In this document: positions 1 through 11,535 of the stretch, in pieces
Layout of the letters: each line of letters opens with the position of its first letter
How positions within the stretch are numbered: position 1 is the stretch's first letter
NCBI GenBank assembly: GCA_030142905.1
Contig: JASJOG010000299.1
Span: 124,001 to 188,000, forward strand
Direction of reading: 5' to 3'
Origin: Heliopora coerulea
Lineage: Eukaryota; Cnidaria; Anthozoa; Scleralcyonacea; Helioporidae
Length of the DNA stretch: 64,000 nt
Notes under the pieces: model-generated
The model's input: the letters and a program-made list of their open reading frames with translations, nothing else
What the model was told of the DNA's origin: nothing
The model's database searches: none
Made by a program: the position numbers and the translations under genes

Positions 1-340
1 ACTTCAGGATAGGTTTAGGGTTATGTTCTCACTAACCTAAGTCTTGGTTTTGACGTTAAATTTAGTCACTTTCAAAACATTGAGAATATTATGCAATAAA
101 ATGGCAAAAGTTGAAAATTGAACAAGTCACACGATATACCGGTCAGGCACCTGAAAGGTTCAAGTCTGATAATATAGTATTTTTCCAACTTGATATTTCA
201 AGAATGTAAAAGGGAGCCATAACGCTTAATTAATGACGGTTTCCACATCAACTAGATCTATGATTCCAGCGTGTTCGTAGTCTTCAACTCGAAGCAAAAT
301 GTCGGGGAAGATTTGACTGTCTTTGCTGTAGTTTTAATTT
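1..340. repeat. Interspersed repeat, uninterrupted copy
   Basis: No gene is seen. Positions about 100-330 resemble the DNA on both sides of the Gypsy element: 3118-3290 upstream, and 7672-7710 downstream (shared phrase 'gaagatttgactgtctttgc' with one change). This copy therefore looks like an unfilled or less interrupted version of the repeat into which the retrotransposon was inserted. It runs straight into a tRNA-like SINE at 341. Confidence 0.5.
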
Positions 341-415
341 AGTCCCTGACGGGAACTGAACCCATAAGCTTCTGATCGCCGCTGAGATGCTCTAACCATT
401 GAGCTACATAGATTC
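341..415 (-). repeat. tRNA-derived SINE head
   Basis: Read on the - strand this has a tRNA-like A box (TAGCTCAATGGTTAGAGC) and B box (GGTTCAGTTCCC). The same head recurs with differing decay at 874, 8542, 10383, 31741, 32275, 33927 and 38714. It is a dispersed SINE rather than a working tRNA gene. Confidence 0.7.
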
Positions 416-873
416 AGATGGTGAGCGAAGGTTACATTTATGTACTGATTCGCAATGATGGTAGACATATGTACTATTACAACATCTAACCACCTTCGGA
501 TTTGTCTGAGACCAACCTGGACACACCGTGACGGTAAAAAGGGCTAACAAGCCAAACAGATAATATGTTTAAAGCAACCATTATCATTATTTACAAAGGC
601 TGACTGGACACTGCATAGCGAACCAAATCAAGCCATCCTTTAGTATTGATAAGTTCTAACTGAACTGGAGATAGTAGTTCATTAGTTCAAACCAGTAACT
701 CCTTGTATGTAACATATATTAAAATGGCCCGAAGTAGAATTGTTATTTTCCACTACATTTCTTAATTTGTTGCTCGTAAAATACTTTTTAGACTTATGTT
801 AGACATGTGAGAGGTTGGAGATATAACAAACTATAGTCGATTGTTCGTCATGGTGATTCATCAAAAAAAATTC
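416..873. other. Non-coding, nothing recognised
   Basis: This AT-rich stretch has no open frame of note. Its first bases (GGTGAGCGAAGGTTACATTTATG) are SINE body sequence that also flanks the copies at 8542 and 10383. Confidence 0.5.
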
Positions 874-1118
874 TGAGTCCTAGACAGGGACCAAACTCCC
901 AAACTTACTCTTATGACCGGTGAGATACTTTAAACGTTGAGCTGCCGAGACTCGGATCGAGATTTAAGGTGCAAGTTCGACATGATAACGTTACTCAAGA
1001 GTATGTGTGACATGTGAAAGCTTGGAGAGCACATATGTCAAACTTGCACCTCAGCTCGCCATCTATCGCATCTCACCGGTCATCTAACGGTTGCAGGTTC
1101 GATTCCCATCTGGAGCTC
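874..1118. repeat. Two decayed tRNA-SINEs in opposite orientation
   Basis: A - strand tRNA-like head lies at 874-953. A + strand copy lacking most of its A-box half lies at about 1066-1118 (B box GGTTCGATTCCC). They face each other across about 110 bases of shared SINE body containing 'acatatgtc', so this is a diverged version of the inverted SINE pair seen intact at 31.7-32.4 kb. Confidence 0.55.
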
Positions 1119-1598
1119 GGAAATAATTTTTCTGAACTATGAGCTTGACGAACATTCTTCTATCATCCTTAAAATACTTTTAATATTCTGATCAACAGAC
1201 GAATAACATCCCCCCTCCCAAGAAAAAAACAAAAAACAAACCAAACACAGCTTTTGTTCAACGTAAAATACTTTTGATATTGTAATTCGAGTTTCCAGAA
1301 ATTTGCATTTCTTAAGTTATAACAGTAGACTTGCAATCTTGTCTTAAGTAAATAAAATTGCTGTCGATATCACAATGCAATTTCCGTAAATCAGTGTTCT
1401 GAGCTGACTGCTTCTAAATTATAAACACCAAACGGGAACAAACAAGTTTCCGAACACAAAAGCACTGGATTGATCCGTGTTTTTGAACACGTGCCGTTTG
1501 GAGGTTAATTCGCTCACTAGCCTGAGCCGGAGTGATTTACCGCATGTAGATACACATGGATTACAGATTTTTTAATGATGACTTTCTTTCCTCTACAG
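1119..1598. other. Presumed intron of the Roco-Death gene
   Basis: This AT-rich stretch ends in a good 3' splice site, with a pyrimidine run (ctttctttcctctacag) directly before the 57-base exon at 1599. No other exon is recognised upstream, so the 5' part of the gene probably lies left of the window. Confidence 0.5.
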
Positions 1599-1655
1599 GT
1601 CAGGACTCCAGGAAGCGATTACGGTCTGAGGAGGAGCCTGATTACACCGAGAAAA
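1599..1655 (+). CDS. Roco-Death gene, linker exon 1 (57 nt, phase 1-1)
   Basis: This short exon is bounded by ctctacag| and |gtaagc. Read in phase 1 it encodes about 19 hydrophilic residues (QDSRKRLRSEEEPDYTEK). It leaves one base (A) that combines with the AT opening the exon at 19959 to make Asn, so the two join in frame across an 18.3-kb intron. Its length, both phases and part of its sequence match the exon at 23495 that precedes the Death domain, which suggests a duplicated interdomain linker. Known: short charged linkers between domains are common in multidomain signalling proteins. Inferred: this is the exon directly before the Roc domain. The gene's own start is outside the window. 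Intermediate exons cannot be excluded without transcripts. Confidence 0.6.
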
Positions 1656-3295
1656 GTAAGCATACTGGTTACTTTTTGGGCTGGTTTTTTTTGGTTTTCT
1701 TTTTGGGGTTTTTTTTTGGGGGGGTAGGAGATTTCTTTCTTTTATTTGCTTTTTTGTTGTACTTGTGCATTATCAATTCATTCTGGAATTCGTATTAGAC
1801 AGCGTCATCGAGAATGACGAATTACTGCGATTTATCGGGAACAATATGGACATTCGCCACAAGCGTTTGGACTAATTAATTTATGTAAACCAACATTTAA
1901 GATAAAGCAAAACTACTCCATGCTGTTTTTACCGATCTTAAACCATTTTGTCATTAAACTTGCATGTCAAACAGTGTGAACTGACGAATGGAAAAGTCAC
2001 AGTACAAAAGTAGGAGTTTACTATTTAACAATAGCATTTTTTGCATTCAAGGCTTGACGTAGTCTAGTTCTTTTTAAAAAACCCCGGTAATTTAATGATT
2101 CATGATAACCTCCAGCTTTCTTTCTTCGCTGCTCTTTATTTTACATCAATCTCTTCTTATGAATTCATAGTAGTCTCACAGCAATTTAAACTCTTTTCTG
2201 GCGGCAAAAGACTTCAATTATTTTACTCTGGCTAACACCAGACGATTTTGCTCGTCAACAGGGGAGTTCCCGCCTCGAAAAACTTAATGCATCTTTGAAT
2301 ACTCAAAAGGTATGTGATACCCAACAGGGAGGTTGGTACAAAGAAACTTTTGTCCTCATTCTTCATTGAGATTACATGTCGAGGTTCGTCCTGTCAAAAT
2401 TTAAGGGAAAAACTTTGTCACTTTGGTAGTTTTTTAGTTATTGTGCTGTTCGTAAAGGGCATGGGGCGCGCCCCTCAATATATCTTGCAATAGTTGAACC
2501 CAATAACACTTCTGTACTAACTGCTATTACTATTGTGTTTCCTCTGGCTTCTCGATATCGCCCATAAGCTTGCTTTACTCGGGCTCTGTGTTATCACTTT
2601 CTGTCCTTCTCTTTCTATTCGGATCATTATCACAATAGTCGAATAACAACAATTGCCATGCCGCCGTATTTACATTTAAACATTTTACTCGTCAGCGCCC
2701 ACCGACACATTATTTTTTACTTCAACTTGCAAGGAGATATTTTTACGAAATAATTAACATTTATGTGGAAATTAAACTAATATTTGGACTTTAGGTAAAA
2801 AGAATAATTATATTCAATCTTTATAGTGACTATACTCTACTTTGCTAATTGTGAGTTAGATTTGTCAGCAATATTTAACCCAGGCACAAGCAGGTTTCAC
2901 CAGGGCACAGGCCTGCGTAGGCCCGGGTGTAGCTACGCTACTGCTGCAATCTTATCTTTGCACCATTCAGAATTTTACTCAATATCACTTACAGTCTTCC
3001 CTTATGTGTCTTGATTTTCTGTTCAGCATGTGGGAAAAAAAGTGACATGAGTGTATTATAGATTCCGACAAAAAATAAACTTGGTTTGTTATCGTGATTT
3101 ACATACAAAATCTCTGAAAATGGCAAAAGTTGAAAATTCGACCAGTCACGTGGTATACCGACACTGGAATCTGAAAGATTCAAGTCTAATAATGGCGAGT
3201 CTATCTTGATATTTCAAGAACGTAAAAGTGAGCTGCAGTATAAAGTTTATTTAATAGTATCTTCGACATCTGCCCAGAAATATAGTTCTTGCATG
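1656..3295. other. Intron, 5' part; no gene seen
   Basis: This stretch opens with a donor (gtaagcatac) followed by a T/G-rich run (1681-1750). No coding signal is evident. Positions 3118-3290 repeat the sequence found at about 100-280, giving the left flank of the Gypsy insertion. Confidence 0.5.
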
Positions 3296-3438
3296 TGTAG
3301 TAACCGTGACGTCATGTCACGTGGGAGCAAAAGGAAAAGGGCGGAACGCAGAGACGTTGTGCAGTTATGTCACTTCCAAGTATATTATACTACAATTGTG
3401 ACGAGGATAAAACTAGTTCTGTTACAATTTGAGAATTA
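3296..3438 (+). repeat. 5' LTR (short or truncated) of the Gypsy element
   Basis: It starts TGTAGTAACCGTGAC, matching the 3' copy at 7507. The match is good to about 3390 (ATGTCACTTCCA) and then fades. A primer-binding site is not recognisable before the gag ATG at 3442, which suggests a deletion at the LTR/leader border. Confidence 0.6.
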
Positions 3439-3441
3439 ACG

Positions 3442-4209
3442 ATGGCCACACACGGGAAGATTGGCGAGTTTAATCCGGAAAATGATGACTGGGAGCTTTA
3501 TGCGGAAAGAGTAAAGTTCTATTTCGAAGCTCATGGAATAACGAATGCTGACACAAGAAGAGCCATATTATTGACTGCAATGGGAAACAAAAGTTATAAA
3601 CTACTCAGAAGTCTAGTAGCGCCTAATCCACTGACAGAGAAGACATTCGACGAACTAGTTAAAGTAATAAAAAATCATCAGAAACCGACGCCTAGTGTGA
3701 TTGTTCAAAGGCACAAGTTTGATACCCGAGACAGACAACCGAATGAATCTGTAGCAGAATTCTTGACAAAATTACGAGAGATTGCTCAGTATTGCGAATT
3801 TAAAGAGACATTGGAAGAACGATCACGTGACAGGCTCGTGAGTGGAATCCGCAACGATCGTATTCAACGACGACTTTTGGCAGAACCAAAATTAACAATT
3901 AACGAGACGCATCAAATTGCGATTGCCATGCAGTTGGCGGAAAGGGACAGCCAAGCGTTGAGAGATGAACAAACCAGTGAAGAAGACCATAAATTGACGG
4001 TAGATAAGCTTGCCGGAGAGTGGAAAGGCAGAGTATGCTTCAGATGTGGCGGAAATCACCGTTCAGACGAATGTAAGTTTGATGATGCATCGTGTTTCCG
4101 TTCTAAGAAGAAAGGGCACATAGCGCGGAAGTGCACAAGCGAGTCAAATCGATCATCGCCTAGAAAATCAAATCGAGTACAAAATCAAGAGAAAGACAAC
4201 GACAATTAA
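3442..4209 (+). CDS. gag: Gypsy Gag (capsid and nucleocapsid), 255 aa
   Basis: The product would form the retrotransposon's cytoplasmic particle and bind its RNA. Residues 1-190 show the helical Ty3/Gypsy capsid pattern (FxxYxExVxFYFEAHGI, later ESVAEFLTKLREIAQYCEF). Two zinc knuckles follow near residues 198-230. The first is CX2CX3HX4C (CFRCGGNHRSDEC). The second (CFRSKKKGHIARKC) has lost its second cysteine. The frame ends at TAA 4207-4209, but the protease/RT frame that follows is the same frame. The ancestral gag-pol was therefore probably a single polyprotein and this stop a nonsense change; programmed readthrough is the alternative. The ATG at 3442 is the first in-frame start after the LTR. 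Confidence 0.8.
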   Translation: MATHGKIGEFNPENDDWELYAERVKFYFEAHGITNADTRRAILLTAMGNKSYKLLRSLVAPNPLTEKTFDELVKVIKNHQKPTPSVIVQRHKFDTRDRQPNESVAEFLTKLREIAQYCEFKETLEERSRDRLVSGIRNDRIQRRLLAEPKLTINETHQIAIAMQLAERDSQALRDEQTSEEDHKLTVDKLAGEWKGRVCFRCGGNHRSDECKFDDASCFRSKKKGHIARKCTSESNRSSPRKSNRVQNQEKDNDN

Positions 4210-7200
4210 AGGAATGTCCAACAGAATCAATCGGCCAATCTTTTACAACAAGAAGGAAGTGGTATAAACCAGGATTATGGAATGTATGAATTCGGAGAAG
4301 AAAAGGCAGAGCCTTTGAAGATCAACGTTGAAATCAACAACCAAAAGCTTTTGATGGAAGTTGACACGGGAGCAGCTGTCTCAGTTATCGGACACGAAAC
4401 ATGGAAGAGAATTGCTAACCTTCGCGGTAACCTCCAGCCAACAAACATGATATTGACGACGTATACGGGGGAGAAAGTCAAAGTGAAAGGGGAATCGAAA
4501 GTTCAGGTAAAATATAACAAACAGTATTTTGAACTGCCAATTGTTGTCGTGGAGGGCCGAACACGGTCGTTACTAATGAGAAATTGGTTGCGCGAAATTA
4601 AATTAAATTGGGAAGAAATCTTTTCGATGAACGCGACTAGTATCGTGAGAGAGTTGGTTCAAAGGTATCCAAAAGTATTTCAGAGCGGTCTGGGGACGTT
4701 ACAAGGCACAGAGGCTCGAATTCACGTCGACAAAGATGCAAAACTAATTTATTGCAAAGCCCGCCCAGTTCCTTACCTCTTGAAAGCAAAAATTGAAAAT
4801 AAGATTCAACAGCTAGTCGATGAAGGAACAATCGAACCCGTACAATTCAATGAATGGGCAGCACCAATCGCACCAATTGTGAAAGAAGATGGAATAGTGA
4901 GAATATGTGGCGATTACAAAATGACAGTAAATAAAGTATCGAAATTTGACAATTATCCGATTCCCAAATCTGAAGACCTCTTCGCTAGTCTGAATGGGGG
5001 TCAACAGTTCACAAAGCCAGACATGAGTCAGGCCTATCAACAGTTAAAGTTAGATGAACATTCCAACCAATACACAACAATCAACACACCCAAAGGATTG
5101 TTCAGGACAACCTACTCCCTTATGGCATTTCAAGCGCACCAGGAATATATCATTGAGTTATAGAGACTTTATTGCAAGGAATACCATATGTCTTAGTAAG
5201 GGTGGATGGTATATTGGTATCTGGAGAGAATGAAGAGGCCCACCGTAAAAACCTTGAAGAAGTCCTTAGAAGGTTAGCAGATGCTGGATTACGTTTGAAC
5301 CCCAAGAAATGTGTATTCTTGGCCGAAGTGGTGTATCTGGGGCAGAAGATCAACAAAGATGGTGTAAAACCGGTGGATGGGAAAGTCAAAGCAGTGACAG
5401 AGGCACCAGTGCCCAATGATGTATCACAACTGAGGACTTACTTGGGCATGTTGAACTATTATCACAGATTTATTCCTAACCTGGCAAGTGAACTTGAACC
5501 CCTCTAGAAGCTGTTACGGAAAAACGAAGCATGGAAGTGGGGACCACAGCAACGGCGAACTTTTGAAACATCCAAAGAAATGGTTAAGTCATCCAAATTG
5601 ATTGTGCACTATGACAGCAAGAAGGAAGTCATCTTACAATGTGACGCTTGACCTTACGGGGTTGGCGCGGTTTTGTCACATGTCATGGAAGATGGTTGGG
5701 ACAGACCCATTGCATATGCGTCACGCACGTTAGCACCGGCAGAGAAGAATTATTCACAGTTGGAAAAAAGAGGCACTAGAATAATCTTTGGTCTTGGCAA
5801 ATTCCATCAATATCTGTGTGGGAGGAAGTTCACCATAATAACTGACCATAAACCGTTGCAAGGACTGTTTAACGAACAAAAAGGCATTCCAGTTACAGCG
5901 GCAGAACGCATCCGTCGATGGGCACTCACCTTATCAGCTTACGAATACACGATCCAGTTTAAAGCAGGTAGCCAGCATACCAATGCCGACGGCTTGAGTC
6001 GAATTCCAGCAAATGAAACAGTGTCACGTATTCCCAGGGTTGGAAACATAGACTTCTCTTTAGGCTGTCTGGACAGCACTCCTGTAACATCAGCAAAAAT
6101 CAAAGATTCAACCCGGAGGGACCCAGAAATGTCTATGGTAATGCGTTACATCGAAAGCAACTGGCCAAATACTTCAGAAACACTTCCGGAGAGTTTAAAA
6201 CCCTATTATACTCGTCGAGACGAATTGACTGTTGAAGATGGATGTGTACTATGGGGACAAAGAGTCGTGATACCTCAACAACACCGACAAAGTATGGTGG
6301 ATGAAGTGCATGTGGGACACCCAGGAGTTTGTCGCATGAAAGCCATTGCAAGATCAATAATGTGGTGGTTCAAGATTGATGTTGACTTAGAAACCTAGGT
6401 AAAAACATGTGAAAAATGCCTGGTAAATCAGAAAATGCCTCCTGCTGACCCTCTGCATCCTTGGGAATACCCTCACAAGCCATGGTCAAGACTTCACTTT
6501 GACTTTGCTGGCCCGGTTTATGGCAGAATGCTGTTAATTATTGTTGATGCATATTCAAAGTGGATAGATGTCCATGTGATGCAAACGTCCACAAGTACAG
6601 CGACTGTAGAGAGACTAAGACAGACAATTTCAACGCACGGACTACCTGAGATATTGAGCGACATCGGCTCAAACTTCACAAGCAAAGAATTTGAAACTTT
6701 CCTCAAACTCAATGGCATAAGGCACTTTACAACGGCACTGTCATCCCGCATCAAATGGCCTGGCTGAAAGAGCAGTACAGATGGTGAAGGAAGGCATTTA
6801 GAAACATGGCAAAGGTACATTGGAAACCAAAATTAATCGTTTTTTATTCCAGTGCAGGATAACACCACACACTACCACGGGCCGAAAACCGGCAGAGTTA
6901 CTTATGAACCGGAAGCTAAAGTCTCGGTTAGATCTAATTCGACCAAATGTTAGCAGAACAGTTACAGTTCAACAAGAAAGACAGAAACAGTACCATGACA
7001 TTAATACTCGACAAAGGAAGTTTTCGGCGCAAGATCCTGTTTACATCAGAAATTATGGACGAGAAAGCAAATGGATCCCCGCACGAATAATTGATAAATC
7101 AGGTCCAGTTTCCTATACAGTCATATTAGAAGGTGGAAAATATACAAGGAGACACCAAGACCAAATTCTGAATCGAAAGTCAACCGGAATGAATGAGCCG

Positions 7201-7347
7201 AATGAAAACCCAAAGGAACTTGAGGAGGAAGAAAACCAGGAACCTAACCAAGAAGCAGAACTAAAAAGACCACCTGAGGAATACAGCTATCAATTCAATC
7301 AGCCTAACCCTTGTGGCAGTGAGTTGAACGGAACAGTGAAAATTTAA
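4210..7347 (+). pseudogene. pol: Gypsy Pol: protease, RT, RNase H, integrase (broken)
   Basis: The domains occur in order. The aspartic protease has active site DTGA at about 4363. RT has motifs RICGDYK and PDMSQAYQQL at about 4900-5050. After a frameshift near 5105 comes the palm motif, which should read YVDD but reads RVDG at about 5200, so polymerisation is lost. RNase H follows (CDA-PYGVGAVLSH with an internal stop, then ITDHKPL at about 5845). The HHCC-type integrase zinc region is at about 6290-6420. The integrase core has the first Asp in HFDFAG and the second in LSDIGSNF (normally SDNGT). Another frameshift near 6750 separates the third catalytic region (NGLAERA) from the C-terminal part ending at 7347. 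The family resembles the K02A2.6-type Gypsy elements common in marine invertebrates. Confidence 0.85.
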
Positions 7348-7493
7348 GATTGCTGTCGGTCACCAGTGCGGAATCGAGTTCCACCAAGCTACTGCGGATA
7401 TTCTTTGACATTTAACTTTTAATATGTAACTGGATGTTAGTTCACATTTTGTTAAAACTGTAGGCAACATTTTAAAGGGAAAGAGTTGAGACC

Positions 7494-7506
7494 GAAGGAG
7501 GAGGGG
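7494..7506 (+). promoter_or_regulatory. Polypurine tract
   Basis: GAAGGAGGAGGGG abuts the TG that opens the 3' LTR. This is where plus-strand priming of LTR elements takes place, and it fixes the LTR start at 7507. Confidence 0.75.
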
Positions 7507-7665
7507 TGTAGTAACCGTGACATCATGTCACGTGAGAGAGCAAAAACACAAGGGCTGAACGTACAGACGTTGTGCAGTTGTTATGTCACTTCCAGAATAA
7601 AGAAGTATGCTACAGTATGTTTACAGCATTTGGCGTTCATCTTGTTTAATGTCAGTGCTCCAACA
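7507..7665 (+). repeat. 3' LTR of the Gypsy element
   Basis: It begins TGTAGTAACCGTGACATC and probably ends CCAACA at 7665. It contains AATAAA at about 7597, which could act as the polyadenylation signal. The downstream flank (aaatcgaaggggaagattt) matches the repeat at about 283-310. Confidence 0.65.
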
Positions 7666-8541
7666 AGAGGTAAATCGAAGGGGAAGATTTAACTGTCTTT
7701 GCGGTTGTTTCAATTTCAAAGTAACACTAATTAACTTGTGGCATTTGTGAAATAATGATTTTAATGGTCTGAATGCCTGGAAAGCGCGTTTCCTGCAGTT
7801 TGGGCAAAGAAATTTTTTAACGTTCAACCATTCAAGATTGGTAACCCATGCATTTTTACATCATACATCAGCATTTTTAAGTCCTCCAGGTGATGCAGGC
7901 GCCACTGTGGCACTGTGGGGAAGTCTAAACCTACAATTATCTTATTACCAGCTAAGTCAATTGGCTTGTATATCGGCTCATTTCTGCCGTGTCTTTGCTG
8001 TTACAGTAATGAAAAACCAACCTTTATTACTTTTTTTATTTTTTATTTGTATTTATTACTTTTTTTAACTGACGTTGCGCTACGGCAGTGCCATGTCACT
8101 GTGGAGTCCACTACAAACACTAAAGCTACGCTTTGAAGATATACATTTGCCAGCTTTATCAACGTGACATAAACTGATGATAAGTCGGCCTCCTCACAAG
8201 TGTGATGGTCTGCCTTTCAGCAACAGCCTTCATAGTTCTATTGGCAGAAGGCCCATGCACGGTCACATCTTTGACTACCATGAGGGAGGCCTTAGAGGAG
8301 CATATTTGCAACTGCTTCCGTTTCAGTCTAAGAGTGTACAGTTGTGGCGTTCGAGAATTTGCTTCAAAAACATACATTTTATTTGTATTACCTTCTAAGG
8401 ATTGCAAACCAAAGTATTTGTCTCTTAAATAGAGTTCTGAAAGAGTAAGCTTTTAGCTGTTCGTGTCAGAAAGATAAAGGAGAAAGGAAAAGGCCATTCT
8501 TCATGTGCACGCTCTCAAGCTATTCTCTCAGGAAACTTTCT
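7666..8541. other. Intron; no recognised gene
   Basis: After about 45 bases that continue the flanking repeat, no feature is recognised. Overlapping open frames on both strands at 8159-8432 show no known motif. Confidence 0.5.
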
Positions 8542-8617
8542 GAGTCACTAACGGGAATCGAACCCGTAACCTTCTGATCGCCGGTGAGATGCTCTAACCA
8601 TTGAGCTACACAGACTC
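8542..8617 (-). repeat. tRNA-derived SINE head
   Basis: It reads on the - strand with A box TAGCTCAATGGTTAGAGC and B box GGTTCGATTCCC. The acceptor-like ends GAGTCT/GAGTCA do not close well. The downstream SINE body (ggttacatttatgta) is shared with the copies at 341 and 10383. Confidence 0.7.
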
Positions 8618-10382
8618 AGATGGTGAACGAAGGTTACATTTATGTATCTGGTACGTATATTTGTTTCAGAAAGTTTTTCTGGAGAATAGCTTGTGATCGC
8701 GGGCATGAGGAACATTTACCAAGCTACCACAATTACATCATCAAAAAGTCCATAATTTGGGTAACAATTCTCCTTTTAACTCTGACGATGACTGCAACCA
8801 AGTTAAATCAACAGTTACCAAGCACAACAGTCTTTCTCAAAACTGTTTTACTCCGGATGACCAACTTCAATTACCAATCAACGTTATTACTTGTTTCAGA
8901 TACACTCACGTTGACTTTGATGGCCAACTGTTAATAGACATCCTTACAAAATACGTACAACTCCCCCTGCTATATTGTCACTTCTCAATAACCACCAACA
9001 TACTCCCTCTTACGATTTTGTTCGACATTCACTGATCACGCACTCGTGAGTCCGCAAGAAACAAAGCCACAACGAAACTTATTTTATGACCGATCTCTTT
9101 AGCCGTATGCACGCCAAATGACAAGTGCTAATTGGCTACCTAGCCGTCGAATCAGTTTCCGTACAAACCAGCAACTATTGTTGGGAAAATTTCCAAGTTA
9201 ATTTCAAGACAAAGAAACCAGATTCAGGTCAATATCCTAAAGATTAGCGACAACAAAATCCTTGCCACTAAATTTCAAAGATTAGTTTTCAAAGATAATT
9301 TTAAGGGTAAGTTGGTGAACAGGTACAGAAAAACACGAAGTCATTGGTAAAAACAAGCAAGTAAATCTAAACTGTCACCTTGTAGAACAATAAGAGAGCT
9401 AAAATCAACACAGCAAGGAACCAAAAACGATAGAATAAATTCCTAATTAACATGATCTTTTCGGTATGTGCGGGAAAGTATTTGCATTTGGTATTTTTGC
9501 ACTGATTCCGTTCCTTCGCCTTTTTGTTGCGAGGAAGATCTCAGGTAAATACTCTCCGGTGCAGACCGCATAAATCGTTAACGAAGAATGTCACAACAAA
9601 CTATTTACAGTCGCTACACTTGTGGAGAAATGAAACATAGTTCAAAACCTAAACTCATAAATATTAACTACATTAGCTGCGTTCATGATTTCGGGATAAA
9701 GAGGAGGATGTTACCATCATGGTCGGATCTTTGCTCGATGTTTCTTGTTAAAATGTGGCTGGAAGTGGCCCGGGCAGCGATGTTTGCTAATCGGCCGCAA
9801 ACCGGATATGTTGGTTAGTTGAAAATGTCTGGCTGGTTACTTGATAGTTTCTTTTTTTGTCATACAAAAATAATTTTTGTAAAAAGTGAAGCGTTACTAT
9901 CAAAACTTCTTGAGGCAAGATGGAAACTTAATCCAAAACTGGCTGTTCACCAGTAAAATAGAATGTTAAGTGAAACTTTAAAGAATCTCGAGAACTATTC
10001 CTTTTTAAAACGATCATTAAACCTAAGTTTTATGCGTCTGAGTTATGTGCAAGTCTGCTTAGTCGTGAGGAATTATATTCACAAAAATTTTTATTTTATG
10101 TTCTGTATAGTATACTTTGTTAAATACTCCTGGAAGATTGAATGATTATTTTTTTTATTTTTTATTATTTTTATTTTGTATTAAGACACTGATTCGAAGC
10201 TGAGCTTAAGTTAAATTTATGAACTGGTTCGTATTAAGTGCATTATAACTACCAAGCTATCAAAATTACATCATTGATTAACACTAAAATAATAGACGAC
10301 ATATCGAGACTTGGAGACTGGCACTACATATGTCTATCATGTAAATGAACCAGTTCACAAATGTAACCTTCGCTCACCATCT
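8618..10382. other. Intron; no recognised gene
   Basis: This AT-rich DNA has no long or motif-bearing frame. Homopolymer runs lie around 10147-10180. The last 60 bases before 10383 are SINE body in the opposite sense to 8618-8660. Confidence 0.5.
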
Positions 10383-10459
10383 GAGTCTGTGTGGCTCAAC
10401 GGTTAGAGCATCGCCCTGGCAATCAGAAAGTTGCGGGTTCGGTTTTCATCAGCGACTCA
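10383..10459 (+). repeat. tRNA-derived SINE head
   Basis: A box TGGCTCAACGGTTAGAGC and B box GGGTTCGGTTTTC are seen, with ends GAGTC/GACTC that pair. The shared 3' body (tttttctgagataatagctt) follows. Confidence 0.65.
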
Positions 10460-10983
10460 GAACGTTTTTCTGAGATAATAGCTTGAGAGCGTGCGTATTA
10501 AGAACATGAAATTTTACTAGCGATGGGAACCGACTGATTTGTTCCCCGATTTTTCAGGCCCTAACTCGCCTTTTTTTTAACCCGGTTTTGATCGACTTCT
10601 GAATTCAGGAAAAATTCTTTCAATGGGGGTTTACTCAACTTTTGAACCCAAAAATTTCAAAATAAAATACTTGTTATGATCTGTGGTATTTTATTATCCT
10701 AGCTCTCATGAACTCAAGTGACAACTGACCTATGTGTTCTCATGTTACAACTTTGTTGCATCATTAACTAATTAGTCTGTTATTAATAATTTCGGAATAT
10801 TAAGTGTCATCATTACAATATTCTTCCAAAAGTACCCTAAATCAGAATAATTCAATATTTGGTAAACTTTTAAATCCCATATAGTGGAATCCATATGGCA
10901 TTTTCAATCAATTAGGAATGGTGGCTGAAAATTCTCTTCGATTACCCCCATTTTTCCTTCTTATGAAACAGCAATTAATATCA

Positions 10984-11459
10984 CAGTAAGTGGTTCCTGG
11001 ATGGATTATTCCATTGAAAAGTAAGACAGGTATTGGAGTCGCTAATGCGTTCACACACCGGAAGCCTGTTAAGCTATGGGTTGACAAAGGGAAAGAATCT
11101 TACAATAAACACATTCAAGCTTTAGTTGAGATTTACTCTACCGATAACGAGGAGAAGTCAGTGTTATTGAAAGATGGAACCGAACAATGAAAGAAAAGAT
11201 GCAGAAATACATTGACGTATTAGATGACATGGTTCGTGATTACAATAACAAAGTCTATTCATCTATTAAGATGACCCTTACAGAGGTATTGTTTATGAAA
11301 ATTTATTTGGTGATTTAAGTCTTGCTCCTGTTCGTTTTAAGTTCAATGTTGGCGATAGAGTAAGAATTGTAAAGGAGAGAAAGGATATACTCCGCGGTGG
11401 ACAGAGGAAGTATTTACGATTTCGAAACATCAACATATCATGCATACCAATTATCCCTA
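10984..11459 (+). pseudogene. Polinton integrase (rve type), C-terminal fragment
   Basis: The DDE integrase of Polintons inserts the element with a short target duplication. This fragment begins inside the catalytic core (GWIIPLKSKTG, then VKLWVDKGKESYNKH, the region of the second catalytic Asp) and continues through IYSTDNEEKSV. After a frame change come RKDKMQKYID-like and chromodomain-like parts (RFKFNVGDRVRI, GYTPRWTEEVFTISK). The N-terminal zinc-binding part and the first Asp are missing. At least two frameshifts are needed to follow the homology. I rely on the recognised LWVDKG and EVFTISK motifs, which are characteristic of Polinton integrases. Confidence 0.75.
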
Positions 11460-11535
11460 ACGAGTTGAATAGATCAATGTCAACACAAAATTTATTTTTA
11501 GCAAGACTAGTTGTCAGGGATATTTGGTATGTTAT

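Larger units (their letters stand above)
3296..7665 (+). mobile_element. Ty3/Gypsy LTR retrotransposon, degenerate
   Basis: This element of about 4.4 kb has the order LTR, gag, protease, RT, RNase H, integrase, polypurine tract, LTR, which is the Ty3/Gypsy order (integrase last). It lies in sense orientation inside the large intron of the Roco-Death gene. The reading frame is interrupted by in-frame stops near 4207, 5505, about 5650 and 6396, and by frameshifts near 5105 and 6750. The RT active-site motif is lost, so the copy is dead. The short LTRs start TGTAGTAACC and stay similar for about 90 bases, then diverge, which points to an old insertion or a truncated 5' LTR. No clear target-site duplication was found. 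Confidence 0.85.

Noticed and set aside
8159..8432. Overlapping frames on both strands as a small gene
   Set aside because: No start context, motif, splice signal or conserved feature could be supported.
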